Assembly: GCA_037127255.1 (NCBI GenBank)
Contig: JBANSL010000018.1
Location: forward strand, 18,821,175 to 18,885,174
Direction of reading: 5' to 3'
Length of the DNA stretch: 64,000 bases
Source: Persicaria tinctoria
Taxonomy: Eukaryota; Streptophyta; Magnoliopsida; Caryophyllales; Polygonaceae
Both the position numbers and the translations under genes were made by a program. Each line of letters starts with the position of its first letter. The first letter of the stretch is position 1. Below, piece by piece: positions 1-10,499 of this stretch. The notes beneath the pieces are model-generated. The model ran no database searches. It was not told the DNA's origin and saw only the letters and a list, made by a program, of their open reading frames with translations.

Positions 1-1
1 T

Positions 2-487
2 GTTCTGGATAGGCCTTTTAAATTGTATGCAGGCCTTTTTGGACTATATCCCCAAACATCCACTGAATCTAGCCTGCTTCAAACGGAAGACCAAAACACT
101 AGCAACACAAACCAGGGACTTCCGTCTGGGAATCTGCAACGTCAGGCCCTTGAAGAATGCATAATAAGTATGCCTCCAACTACTGATGCCGCTGATGATG
201 ATCATCATCATGGAACGGAGAGTTGCCTTGATCATCAAGAAAATGCAGTGACTATCGATCCAGAGAGGGCATCTGAGGATAGTACTTCCAGCACGGCAGT
301 TAACTGGTGGCCATCAGCAATGGGCCACATTGTGCCAGGCAGGTATATTCAAGAGTTTACGCGCTTTCTGACATTTGTTGAAGGGGGATGGAGTACGACT
401 TACTCTACATGTAGATATTTTGCAAGTTTCTTACCTAGTCGACAACTTGGCCCTCACAACAATTCCACGGACCTTGAAGCTAATTAA
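2..487 (+). CDS. 3' end of an unidentified protein gene
   Basis: An open frame enters from the left window edge and stops at 487, giving about 161 residues. The first residues (VLDRPFKLYAGLFGLYPQ) read like a folded segment. They are followed by a Ser/Thr/Asp-rich stretch with a DDDHHHG run and a more hydrophobic C-terminus containing NWWPS. I do not recognise the family. It could be a last exon, since no start is needed inside the window, or a chance open frame. The following 600 bp are AT-rich and non-coding, as expected for a 3' flank. Confidence 0.35.
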   Translation, partial: VLDRPFKLYAGLFGLYPQTSTESSLLQTEDQNTSNTNQGLPSGNLQRQALEECIISMPPTTDAADDDHHHGTESCLDHQENAVTIDPERASEDSTSSTAVNWWPSAMGHIVPGRYIQEFTRFLTFVEGGWSTTYSTCRYFASFLPSRQLGPHNNSTDLEAN

Positions 488-1085
488 CAACTAGGTGATC
501 GAATGACCCAGCCAGTATATATATGGCCCCGGCCTACAGGACTGATCGATCAACGTGGCTTCAGAAACATATATTTTGCCATAGATCGAGTTCAAACAAA
601 CTGAGTTTCTCATGGGGCTATAGAGTTGTAACTTGTAACATTAACACATATATATATAGTGAGTGTACACTATGCACAGATTGCAATTGGATTTCAATTG
701 TTGTAAGGGTTAATTTTTGTTCACCCAGACCTAAGTTTCGGGTTTTCCGGCCTGGGTATGTAGGAGGTTTTGGTGTACGTACTCCTCTTTTGCTCTTTGT
801 TCATTACAGATCGATCGATCTAGTAGGTATCTTCTTCTCTTTGTGCACTTTATTTATAATTCTTTTGCTCAAATATCAATTTCCTTACATACAACATATT
901 AATTGATTAAACATTCGAGGGCGACAACAATCCATATATCTATATCTATATTTTAGAAAACAAAACATTTGTTCAAATCATGACTAAAATACAGGTAGAA
1001 AGGCCGGTGATAAGGAATTGAAGTAATCAAACAAAAAGGAATTATAAACAATAATAAGAAAAGGAGAAAGAAATCGAACCTTACA
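488..1085. other. non-coding stretch, nothing recognised
   Basis: AT-rich sequence with short TA runs and no ORF I would defend on either strand. On the minus strand a splice-donor-like GTAAGG follows at 1084-1079, so this could be a first intron of a minus-strand transcript starting near 1180. No coding exon was found for it. Confidence 0.4.
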
Positions 1086-1227
1086 GGCTATGGCGATCTA
1101 AACGGCATAGGTTACTGAAGTTTTCTGAAAGCAATCGCTAACAACAGATCGGTGAAGATGAAACGAGGAAGGAACACTAATCAATAATTAATTAATTGTA
1201 GTTGTTATTGTTATGCCATTTAAATAA

Positions 1228-1358
1228 ATAAAACCCTAACCCTAATCAGCAGTTTTGGAAAAGACGATAGGTGGGCCATGGCCCATGGGCCACGTCAATG
1301 TGTGGGCCCTTGATCCTTTGTGCATGGTCCTCCTTCAATCAAACTTTGTGGGCCCAAA
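1228..1358. promoter_or_regulatory. promoter-like block: telo-box plus site II motifs
   Basis: An AAACCCTAACCCTAA telo-box at 1230-1244 is followed by TGGGCC at 1272 and 1286, GGCCCA at 1280, TGGGCC at 1303 and the palindrome TGGGCCCA at 1351. In plants, telo-boxes combined with TCP-bound site II elements mark promoters of ribosomal-protein, translation and snoRNA genes. Read on the minus strand, an AT-rich TATA-like segment and a leader-like segment ending at a GTAAGG donor (1085) follow. Read on the plus strand, the ORF around 1645-2177 follows. The direction of transcription cannot be decided. Confidence 0.45.
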
Positions 1359-1763
1359 CCATGATAACCATCCATGCAAATGTCAATATATCAATCAATG
1401 AATATTTTTAGAGTGAATGGTAGTAAATAATCCAAAACTCATTCTCGTTTGCTAGATTACTCTTGCAAAAAAAAAAAAAGCAAAGGGTCATCACCTTTGC
1501 GGGTAAGAGACGGATTGTAGTCGGTAGAGAAAAAAAATAACATGCATTTATTGCCCGTCACTTTCAATCTCTGAAAACCCAAAACCTTCGACCTTATGGA
1601 AGAAGGGCAGTAAGGGGGCGGAAGAAACCGAAAGAACAAGGCGACATGGATGTGGGCGACGATGGCTCCGGCGGGCGGAATTGATGCTGCCAACGATGCG
1701 GCCCCAAACTTTCGCCAAAATTGAAGGCCGATTTCGAGGCCGTGGTACACGATTCCAAAGAAA

Positions 1764-2177
1764 TTGAAGGCAGTTGTTGTGGTCAGGACATCGTTTGTTT
1801 GGATCGGCTTTTCTCTAAAAGGTGAGGTGATTAGCTACCTGCATCCCGATTGCGGGATCCAGTCGGATGATAATGCAGATGGCGTGGAGAAGGATCTGGT
1901 ACCGGTCATCGTGACTTTCATGGGCAAAGGCCATGTCTTTGTGGAAGAAAGTAGACAACTAGATATTGCAAGTGGTAGTAATTCGAGCAATTCAAGCTCT
2001 TCTGATACAAGGAAGTCTGGAAACGAGTGGCTGAGGAGTGGCAGCTCTTTGAATTTGAGTGTTGAAGAATTAAACGATGTTGAGTTTGAGAATTTGATTG
2101 GATCTCCTCCGGATCGTTTGATGTTTGAGATGTATCAGCACCTTGCGAACAAGACGAGTCCGAGGGATGGTATGTAG
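1764..2177 (+). CDS. unidentified ORF
   Basis: A frame of about 137 codons opens after a GC-richer stretch (1590-1750) that carries frame breaks. The protein has a hydrophobic start, then an acidic and serine-rich middle (a SNSSNSSSSD run) and the ending EMYQHLANKTSP. The codon before the stop overlaps a GTATGT that could be a splice donor (2170), so this could be an exon. No family recognised. It may be a decayed host gene downstream of the telo-box promoter, or a transposon-captured piece. Confidence 0.3.
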   Translation: MKAVVVVRTSFVWIGFSLKGEVISYLHPDCGIQSDDNADGVEKDLVPVIVTFMGKGHVFVEESRQLDIASGSNSSNSSSSDTRKSGNEWLRSGSSLNLSVEELNDVEFENLIGSPPDRLMFEMYQHLANKTSPRDGM

Positions 2178-2755
2178 AGGGCGTCGAGGAGGCAAAGGAG
2201 GAGAGGAAGGGAGAGGAGAGGGTGGAGAAGGTGGGAGCCTGAGCATATGGTCAAAATCCCTGACTGCTCCCCCACACCATGTCGACTTTTGCAAGGTCTA
2301 TGGAAGGTCAGCAATCTCTTTTTAATCATCTCTTGTTCCATTTGATAATATTTCAATTTGGTGAAAATGTATTGATGCGATTTTTATTCCTTTATTACCT
2401 AATGAATGATCCTTTCAGCAATTTCATAATTATTGTTGCCATTTTTTGTGATGAAATGTTTCAATTTTGTGTATCAATTGGTTTTTCTCCTGGTGATTTT
2501 ATACGGTTTTAGTGTCGCCGTGGAGTTAAAATCTAATGATTTCAAATCTTTTGAATCATTTTCTGGCCAGATTTGGATAATTTCTATAAAGATGTTGTGC
2601 GTTAATGTTTGTTCATTTTTTTTATTTGAAGGCAAATGTTTTAGAGTAATTGAGTTAATGTCTCACAAAAGTGATTTATTGAGGATTCATATTGTATGAA
2701 ACGAGATTTTGTATCCACATTGAAGTAATGCTGATTAAGAAGTTCAGCAAGCTGG
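2178..2755. other. non-coding, AT-rich after a purine-rich start
   Basis: A purine-rich GGAGGGAGAGG stretch (2185-2240) is followed by T-rich, intron-like sequence up to the CACTA insertion. No gene was recognised. Confidence 0.4.
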
Positions 2756-3134
2756 CACTACGCCAAACAGACACTCAAGGGACGGACAAAAGTCGTCGCC
2801 TGAGAGCATAAACCGTCGCTAGAACATTGAAGAGACGGACGTCCGTCTCCTGAAGGTTTGTCGCATGGACGCCGTCCCTTCAGTTAGAGGGCGACGACTT
2901 TGGAAACCTCTGTCCCTCAAAGACAATTCAAGCGACGACAACATATCCAACCGGAATCTACCCTACACTTGTTTAAGCGACAAAGCTATATATTGAAGCG
3001 ACCCAATCATTCGTCGCCTCGGTTGACAAACTTTCTCATTTTTATTAATTTTTGCCATATTTTTTTATAATATTTTAATTTTATTATTTATAACTAAAAG
3101 CTATATATATATAAAATAATACTGTAATTAAAAT

Positions 3135-3136
<2 letters not shown>

Positions 3137-3201
<65 letters not shown>
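3137..3201. repeat. (AT)n microsatellite
   Basis: About 32 uninterrupted AT dinucleotides inside the CACTA element. A shorter TA run lies near 4247-4279. Confidence 0.95.
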
Positions 3202-3203
<2 letters not shown>

Positions 3204-4244
3204 GTGATATTAAACAATAATTCATGTTTTTACAAAATTGTGTAATACAAAGCTTTCATTAATCTTCAATCCCCTAATCCCCTAATACACATACACAGAG
3301 CTTTCATTAATCTTCAATTCATCATCTTCAATCCCCTAATACACAGTTTTCATTATACACCATAACACCAAATCCAAACAAAAATCAAGAAAGTGGTTCG
3401 AGGCTGGTGGACTCGGGCTGCGGAAGCTTTCGATTGGCCACAGGGATGCTCGACACATTCAGGAGAACTAAGAGCGCGGTACAGTAAGGGAGATAGAGAG
3501 GTGGGGGCGGGTGAATACTTCTCCGCTCATAGATCCGATACAGAGAATAACATGGTGTTGCTCAACAATGGTGGTGCCAAATCTGAGGAGGATGCGGTGA
3601 CGAGCCGACGACGAGGAGCAAATCAGGGAGGAGCCGGTGACGGGCGAGGAGCCGGTGACGGGCAAGGACCAGTGACGAGGAGCAAATCAGGGAGTCGATG
3701 ATGGGGAGCCGGTAAAGACAATCCGGTGAAGGAGCAAATGAAGATGGGAGGAGGGAGATCTACGGACAAGACAGAGAATTTGAAAGAGGATTCTCAGATC
3801 TGAAACAGATGAAATGAAAATTGAAAAGCAGCTGAGAGGGGTTTAGGTCAAAGAGATGGAGATGGAGAATGTAAAACAGATCCAACGGCTGAGGTATAAT
3901 AGAATAGATGTTAATCAAGGGCTCTCAATTGATTTAAGCAATTGACATGGATTGCTGAATGGGTTGTGGGTAAAGTAGTTGAAATTTTTTACTTTTTGGT
4001 GGGGAACGGTTCTAGATAAATAATGGTGTTGAATTTTTTTATATAAAAAATAAATTTCAATCTATTTATAAACATAATTTTTTTTTATAAAAGATATATT
4101 TCAATCTATTTATTTACATAAATTATACACTATTTAAAATTATATATTTACTTTATATGTAGTAATCACTTTTATAAATTCATTCTTACAATTTAAAATA
4201 TTGATTATTTAAATAAAAAATGATGATGTTTATGAAAATTTATA

Positions 4245-4282
<38 letters not shown>

Positions 4283-5116
4283 AATGAAATAAGTAAATAA
4301 TATTATCATATATCCCTATTATCAACCCAATACTAAAATATTAGTAATAAAAAAAATAAGGGGATTAAATGTTGATTATATAATATGCTCATATTTTGAT
4401 ATTTACAGTTATGCAAAATTTAGTAAGTTTTCTTCTATTTTTATATACGTATAAAATAAATGAATTTTACTAAAAATGTTACACACTCATATTGTAGAGT
4501 TTATTACATTTCTAACATAATTTTAAAATATGTAAATATAAAATACAATTTTATACAAATATAGCAATAGTATGTTTTATAAATAAAAAATTACACATAT
4601 AACTATATAACATTCTAAATTATGAGTTCGCAACATTATAATTTATAAACACAACATATATGCTTTTTTAACAAATATAGAACTAGTTCGTACGCTTTTA
4701 TAAAAAGAAAATTAACTAACTAATGTTATACTATGGTTTTAACTTTATAAAATATTACATATTTAATTTATAATTTATGACATTATAAGTTATGATTTTA
4801 TAACAATATGACTATAACACGTTACAAATTTATTGATTATAACATTATATATTTGCATATTTATAACTTATGAGTTATTACCAATAACTCATATTATATT
4901 CATAACATATATGAATATGATATATAACGTATGAGTTATTACCTAATGAATATGGTTGTATAAAAATGTACATGAATTATTTTAAGTGCATAGTTTTAAC
5001 ATTATAAAAATATTACCTAATTAATTTAAAATTAATAACATTATAAATTATGGTTTGAAATTTATAAATATATCTTATAAGAATAAAATTACATATTTAA
5101 TTCAGGAAATTAAAAA

Positions 5117-5808
5117 GGGAAAATTACAGAAAACCACCCATTCAATATGGGTGTTTTCACTTAACCACCCCTTAAATTCAAAATTACAGAAAACCACCCT
5201 TTAAAAGGTACTTGTTTACAACTCACCACCCATTCAACTATTTTTTTTAATTTATCATTAAATATATTATATTTTAATATTTTTAAACTCAAATTTGATT
5301 GTAAATATATTCATATTTTGAATTTAAGGGCTCAATCATATTTTAGGGATTATTTTATTTATTTTAAAAAAATAATAATAAATATAGCCTAGAACTATTA
5401 TCTTGATTTATGGTTGAAAATGTTTGTAAAATTTTAAAATATTATGGAAATTACTCTTATTTATTTATATTTTAAATAAGAGTAATTTACATAATGTTTT
5501 AAACATTTTCAAACATAAATTAAGATAATAATTTTATGATTTATTGATTATTATTTTTAAAAATAAATACAATGATCCCTAAAATATAATTGGACCCTTA
5601 AATTCAAAATTTGAATATATTTACAATCAAATTTGAGTTTAAAAATATTAAAATATAATATATTTAATGATAAAGTAACGAAAATAGTTGAATGGGTGGT
5701 GAGTTGTAAACTAATACCATTTAAAGGGTGGTTTTATGTAATTTTGAATTTAAGGGGTGGTTAAGTGAAAACGCCCATATTTAAAGGGTGGTTTTCTGTA
5801 ATTTTGCC
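5117..5808. mobile_element. full-length foldback element with 9-bp target duplication (Mutator-like MITE)
   Basis: The left end starts GGGAAAATTACAGAAAACC and the right end, on the other strand, GGCAAAATTACAGAAAACC. The inverted repeat continues through the whole 692 bp so that the two arms meet in the middle (near 5460). A perfect 9-bp direct repeat AATTAAAAA flanks it (5108-5116 and 5809-5817), the length expected of Mutator-like elements. There is no ORF. Transcription through it would give a hairpin with arms of roughly 340 nt. Confidence 0.88.
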
Positions 5809-6316
5809 AATTAAAAAAACACTCAAGCGACAAACATAGTCATTTACCCGTCGCCCCAACCAGTCCCATAAATGAAGCCCCTCAAAACCATTCAGGCGAC
5901 GGTACACATGACTCAGGCGACGGAAGATTTATAGTTCGTCGCCAGAATATCCTTCAAGCGACGGACACATCCCTCCTTCGTCGCTCCATAGCTATCTCCC
6001 GACGACCATGTGGTTTGACCACACTCAGGTGACGAGATGTTGTAGTCCGTCGCTAGAAACGCATTGGAGCGACGACATTTGACCTGTTCGTCGCCTCAGT
6101 GTCTATTTGGCATAGTGTGGGAACACGTACAAATGCACACTGGTACAGAAAAGGGCTCGATTATAACACATTTTGGTTGAGTTTGTCATACAAGTTTATG
6201 TGGCACTAGCATGGATGTTCTTAGAGGAAGCTTCAAAGTGAAATATTCTTTCATTTGGCTATGGCATTTTGTTATAGTGTGCCTCTTAAGCTTACTTTTA
6301 AAAGATGTTGGATGAG

Positions 6317-6977
6317 TGATAGAGCATGCTTAGTGTTGCATAATAGATTGCATTTAGCATTATTTAGGTGTGAATATTGCATTTATTTAGTTGAATTTGC
6401 ATTATCACTTGTTGAGTTAGAAGAGGCGGAATCTACAGGATTTTATGATTTATTTCAGGTAAAGTAGATTGGAGGTGAAATGGATTTGAAAAGAGCAAAA
6501 ATAAGCTAAGGAGAATACTCAGGAGCTGCTGGAAACAAAGAAGGAGAACTCGGAAGAATCGCAGGCCGCCCCGCAGCATCTCTGGCCGCCCCGCGGCTCG
6601 AAGGAAGAAACGAGGAACTTCGCTGATCGCCGGCCGCCCTGCGGCTTGGCCTGGCCGCCCCGCGGCCCGTACAGTAGCTGATCATTTAGTCCGGATTTTA
6701 CTTAGGGTTTTCATTAAGCTATTTTGGGCCGACTTTCTCTAGACTATTTAAGGTTTTTCTAGTTATTATTTTCGAAAGAGAGGATGCACTTTACACCATT
6801 GTTGAGAGCGCCGTTGAGCATGAGCAACTAACTCTCCTTTGTTACACTTGGTTCTTTGAAGCCTTCGATTGATTTGGTTGTGAGTATTCTACTCTTGTTC
6901 GTCCTTTGTTAATTGTTTCGATCTCCTGAGCTTATTGCTTGATTGCTTATTATTGGTTAATCTGGATTGATCACCTA
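6317..6977 (+). repeat. 5' LTR (type A), truncated at its 3' end
   Basis: Nearly identical to the first 660 bp of the LTR at 16626-17879. It includes four GGCCGCCCCGC(A/G)GC-like motifs (6564-6669) and a TATTTAAG TATA-like box near 6746. It lacks roughly 590 bp of R/U5, the PBS, gag and most of pol, all lost at a single junction after 6977. Confidence 0.88.
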
Positions 6978-7764
6978 AAGTTGTGGCAGGATTCTTGAAA
7001 AGCAATATTTTTGCCAGGCATGGTATTCCTAGAGCGCTGATTAGTGACAGGGGTACCCATTTCTGCAACAAAACTGTGACTGCCGTGCTGAAGAAATATC
7101 ATGTCACACATAGAGTTTCCACCGCATACCATCCACAGACGAATGGCCAATCAGAGGTGTCCAATAGAGAGATCAAAGCCATTCTCGAGAAGACTGTAAA
7201 TCCTAACAGGAAGGATTGGAGTTTGAGACTTGATGATGCATTGTGGGCCTATCGCACTGCTTACAAAACTCCAATTGGGATGTCTCCTTTCAGACTTGTC
7301 TATGGTAAGGCATGTCATCTTCCTGTTGAGCTGGAGCACAAGGCTTGGTGGGCAGTGAAACAATGCAATATGCAGAGTGACGGGGTTGGAGAACACAGGA
7401 AGCTACAGTTGGGCGAGCTCGAGGAGTTACGTTTGGACGCCTATGATAATGCTGCAATTTACAAGGCAAAGACCAAGGCATGGCATGACAAGCACATCCA
7501 TAGGAAGGACTTTAAAGCTGGTGACAAAGTCCTACTTTTTCAGTCTCGCCTGAAACTTTTCGCTGGGAAGCTCAGGTCAAAGTGGGGGGGGGACCATACA
7601 TTGTTGCTGAAGTCTTCCCACATGGCGCTGTAGAGTTATATGACCCAAATAGCCACAAGAAGTTCAAGGTAAATGGTCAAAGGCTTAAGACATACTATGA
7701 AGGGTTCCCAAAGGAGGCTATGGATGAGTTAGTTTTGGAGGAGCCAAATGCAGAGTTAGAATAA
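6978..7764 (+). pseudogene. Ty3/gypsy integrase, C-terminal part, frameshifted
   Basis: The frame begins mid-domain (KVVAGFL). It contains the second and third residues of the integrase DDE triad: Asp in ISDRGTHF and Glu in [10 protein letters not shown]. The first Asp and the zinc finger are lost at the 6977 junction. The GPY-like C-terminus ([25 protein letters not shown]) lies in another frame after about 7590, where a run of nine G (7584-7592) makes a frameshift likely. The stop is near 7762. The nearest relatives by eye are plant Athila/Tat integrases. Non-functional as it stands. Confidence 0.85.
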
Positions 7765-7808
7765 TAAAAAAGGCTTAGTCGAGCCAGCGACATGAAACAA
7801 AGGCGCTG

Positions 7809-7826
7809 CTTGGGAGGCAACCCAAG
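7809..7826 (+). promoter_or_regulatory. stem-loop CTTGGG-AGGCAA-CCCAAG downstream of pol
   Basis: A 6-bp perfect stem with an AGGCAA loop lies about 45 bp after the pol stop and before the leader of the extra ORF. The same 18 nt, with GGCGCTG in front, recurs at 12922-12939 at the equivalent place of the second internal region. Similar GGGAGGCAACCC stretches are common in plant Ty3/gypsy elements. Function unknown; it may help expression of the downstream ORF. Confidence 0.6.
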
Positions 7827-8214
7827 GTATTGCATTCTTTCCATTAACTCGATTTTATTCTAACTTGTAGGTAATAAAGAAGGAGTTTCTGGTGACGAAT
7901 TGCATCCGCATTTCGGACCCACTGCTTCTGCAGTGTTAATTTTCTGTTAAAAAAAAAAGGCCACGGGCTGGAAAACCCGCTTCGGGCCAGCCCGCCATTT
8001 TCAAGCCCATCAAATTCCCCCATCACCATCCCTCAAATACAACCAAAACCCTACCCTTCCCCACATCCTCACCTCTCACACACAATCTACCCCACACTCA
8101 CACCCAATCCACACCACCCCGCCACACTCAGGCGCCGGCGCAAGCACTGAAGACCCTCCCGGTGAATCCCGGAAGCTCAGCGTCGACAACCGCTTCCGAC
8201 GATTTTCGAGTCTG

Positions 8215-8352
8215 CAGAAATCTCCGACGCGGCCGCGCCATCTCTCCAACGCGCCCGCGCCTGTCAGAGTTACGAACCAAGAGGCTGACACCACCGACGC
8301 GGCCGCGCCACTCTCCAACGCGCCCGCGCCATATTACTGACGCGCCCGCGTC
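8215..8352 (+). repeat. GC-rich motif array in the leader of the first extra ORF (type B)
   Basis: Repeated ACGCGGCCGCGCC and ACGCGCCCGCG(C/T) units, five or so copies, lie just upstream of the ATG at 8442. The same unit family is found in the U3 of the middle LTR (10685-10724 and 10771-10812) but not in the type A LTRs, which have a different GC motif. It groups 6978-10499 with the middle LTR. Confidence 0.7.
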
Positions 8353-8441
8353 GGCCTCCTGAGCCGAGCCTCGTCTGTTCTTTGTGAGTTCTTTCCGCTG
8401 TCCTTATTTCGATTCGGATCTAGTCTTATTATCTGTCGAAT

Positions 8442-9830
8442 ATGAGTTCATCGGAGGAAGAGTTAGATTTGTCTGAAGAGGAGTGGGCTATTTATAATAA
8501 GGTAAACTGTGTCAGTTCTACAAAATATCTGCATAGAGAGACCCTTCAGAGACTTCAGATGCTAGATTGTATGCAGAAGTGTTTAGCTCACGCTGGAATT
8601 GGTGATTTTTTGGAGTTGAGAGCTGTAGGATACCCAGAACTGTGCAAGCAGTTCCTTGCGACATATCAGCTGTCCCTTGGGGAGAACACAATTAGAGGGG
8701 TGTCTTTCAGGTTCAATGGCACTACCTACAGGATTTCTGCAGCAAGGTTGCGAGCTGCTTTGGGGATCACTAAAGCCCCAACTGATGGATGGGTGACAGC
8801 CACGACCGACACAGACCTCGTTGCATTCTTTAGAGCGGTATCTGGAGAGGAATTCTTAACCAGTAACGAGTACAACAGCAGGATTACTCATCCTGTCTTC
8901 CGTATGCTGTGCAAGATCGTCGCTGGGACATATTATGGGCTGACCACAGATACCAAGCTCTCCATGACCCACCTGAGGTTTGCTTACAGCGCTGTACCTA
9001 CTGCAAACTACACTCCTGACTGGCTTAGGCTCTTCTTCGATGGGCTCGACAGGGTCAGAAGGGATCGCAGTGCCGCTGGACCAGAAATGGTCCAAGGCGG
9101 ACTTATCACTCGGGTAGCCATTGCTGCAGGCGTTGCGCCAGGTGGTTTGCAGGAGCTGGAGGAGCAGGTCATAGCAAGGACCTACACAGAGGAGTATCTG
9201 CGGAGGTGTTTGATGCTTGACACCGCGCCGGATGGGGGAACCATTTGGTGTACAGGCAAGAAGAAAGAGCATCAGTTCAGGCTCCCTAAGCCCCTTCCTT
9301 GGTCTGGGACTTGGGCTGATTGGTATATTGAGGCTGATTATTTTCCGACATCAGTTCTGGGTAGACGGCGTCGCCTAGAAGTCGGTAGCAGTAGTGGCAC
9401 AGCCGGAGCTGCCACGATTGAGGATGCGCCTATGGCTCCGCAGGCTTTTGTTCAGACAGATACTTAGGGTTTCGCGCAGAACCCACAGCAGGAGGTACCT
9501 GCTTATCATACCCCTTCTCACGGTTGGGATTCTCACCCGACATATCAGGGCCAGCAGGATTCACATCAGTGGGCCCCTTGGCCCCCACAAGCTTTTCAGG
9601 ATGCTCATCAGCAGCCTCACCAGTGGGGCTACCTGGTTGACCAAATTGGCCTTCTGCGCCAAGAAGTAGGAAGTTTGACGACGTTGATTCAAAACCAAGA
9701 TAGAGTGCAGGACCGGATTCTCCACCAGCAGGCCGACATCCTAGAAAGCTTCGGCGAGTTCAGAGGTACGAGGGAAGAGTTGCGCCGCATGCGAGAGGAT
9801 TACTCTCGCCACTATCCACCCCCTCAGTGA
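8442..9830 (+). pseudogene. Athila extra ORF (ATHILA ORF-1 / env-position protein) with one in-frame TAG
   Basis: ATG at 8442 opens a 341-codon frame. Its acidic N-terminus is followed by a domain with CKQFLATYQ, VSFRFNGTTYRIS and RLRAALGI, typical of the plant ATHILA ORF-1 / putative plant transposon protein families. A TAG at 9465-9467 interrupts it, but the same frame continues to a TGA at 9828, adding a Gln/Pro-rich linker and a coiled-coil-like tail (LRQEVGSL ... REELRRMRED). The full product would be about 462 residues. The TAG sits where CAG (Gln) fits. This ORF is in the position after pol that has been called env-like; no signal peptide or membrane span is seen. Confidence 0.8.
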
Positions 9831-9874
9831 GTCCTTCTGTTTCCTTTCTCCCTACTTATTTCTGTCTTCTTTCA

Positions 9875-9909
9875 CATTGAGGACAATGCTTCATTCAAGT
9901 ATGGGGGAG
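9875..9909 (+). promoter_or_regulatory. hairpin CATTG-AGGA-CAATG followed by internal purine tract
   Basis: A 5-bp stem with an AGGA loop (9875-9888) is followed 11 nt later by AAGTATGGGGGAGG, a PPT-like tract, about 45 bp after the stop of the extra ORF. A similar hairpin plus tract precedes the middle LTR at 10462-10499, and the type A region has the same pair (15132 and 16587). Confidence 0.65.
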
Positions 9910-9977
9910 GGAAAGGATTTACATATATTGTACATATTTCATTTCCGCATTATTTTTGTATAGATTCTGCACTGGTT

Positions 9978-10016
<39 letters not shown>

Positions 10017-10461
10017 CAATCAAAATCCTGGGATGAGTTGAAAACCCGAAAGAGCGACTCAGGCAAAAAGCAGGTAGTCTGGCGAGCCTTAGGCTTTGGC
10101 AATATGAGACTTGAGGGAAGTGAGAATGTTTATGTGAGTACCATCTTTGGAAAAAAATGAGTGGCTTGGTGAAAACCCGAAAGGGCGCCTTGGCAAGATG
10201 AGCGTTTACTTTGAGTGTTTAGGATTGATCTCTTGGCGAAGGCGACATAAGAAGTGGAGTGATAAGGAGGTTTTCGGGTAGGCCACTGGGAGCTATAAGG
10301 TGTAGATGGTTGAGATACAATTGTAAGTCTCATTTCCTACGTTGATTGTGTTTTGTGCTGATTGTTGAGATGGTGGAAACTACTAGTACTTAGTGTTCAT
10401 TTTCCTTGTACTGTCTGTGAACCTTTGAGATTTATGGCGAGAGTAGGCTTAGCTTCTATGC
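9910..10461 (+). other. 3' non-coding spacer of the type B region
   Basis: No ORF. It contains a run of 33 A (9983-10015) and two copies of GAAAACCCGAAAG(A/G)GCG (about 10039 and 10171). Confidence 0.6.
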
Positions 10462-10499
10462 TTACTCGGGACGAGTAAAGGTTTAAGTATGGGGGAATT
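10462..10499 (+). promoter_or_regulatory. hairpin TTACTCG-GGA-CGAGTAA plus polypurine tract of the middle LTR
   Basis: A 7-bp perfect stem (10462-10478) is followed 8 nt later by AAGTATGGGGGAATT, ending exactly at the TG of the LTR. This is the expected place of the plus-strand primer (PPT). The stem differs from the type A hairpin at 16587 by paired changes. Confidence 0.75.

Larger units (their letters stand above)
2756..6117. mobile_element. non-autonomous CACTA (En/Spm-type) transposon
   Basis: The left end reads CACTACGCCAAACAGACACT and the right end, on the other strand, CACTATGCCAAATAGACACT: a 20-bp terminal inverted repeat with two mismatches that starts with the diagnostic CACTA. 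A 3-bp duplication TGG flanks it perfectly (2753-2755 and 6118-6120). Both ends carry many copies of a GTCGTCGCC/GCGACGGA-type subterminal motif, typical of transposase-binding repeats. The interior (about 3.4 kb) has no transposase gene. It contains an (AT)n run, a GGTGACGGG-rich GC segment (3400-3720) and a nested foldback element (5117-5808). It must have moved using a transposase supplied elsewhere. Confidence 0.92.

Noticed and set aside
3393..3701. ORF inside the CACTA element
   Set aside because: GC-rich GGTGACGGG tandem sequence open on both strands; no protein family seen.
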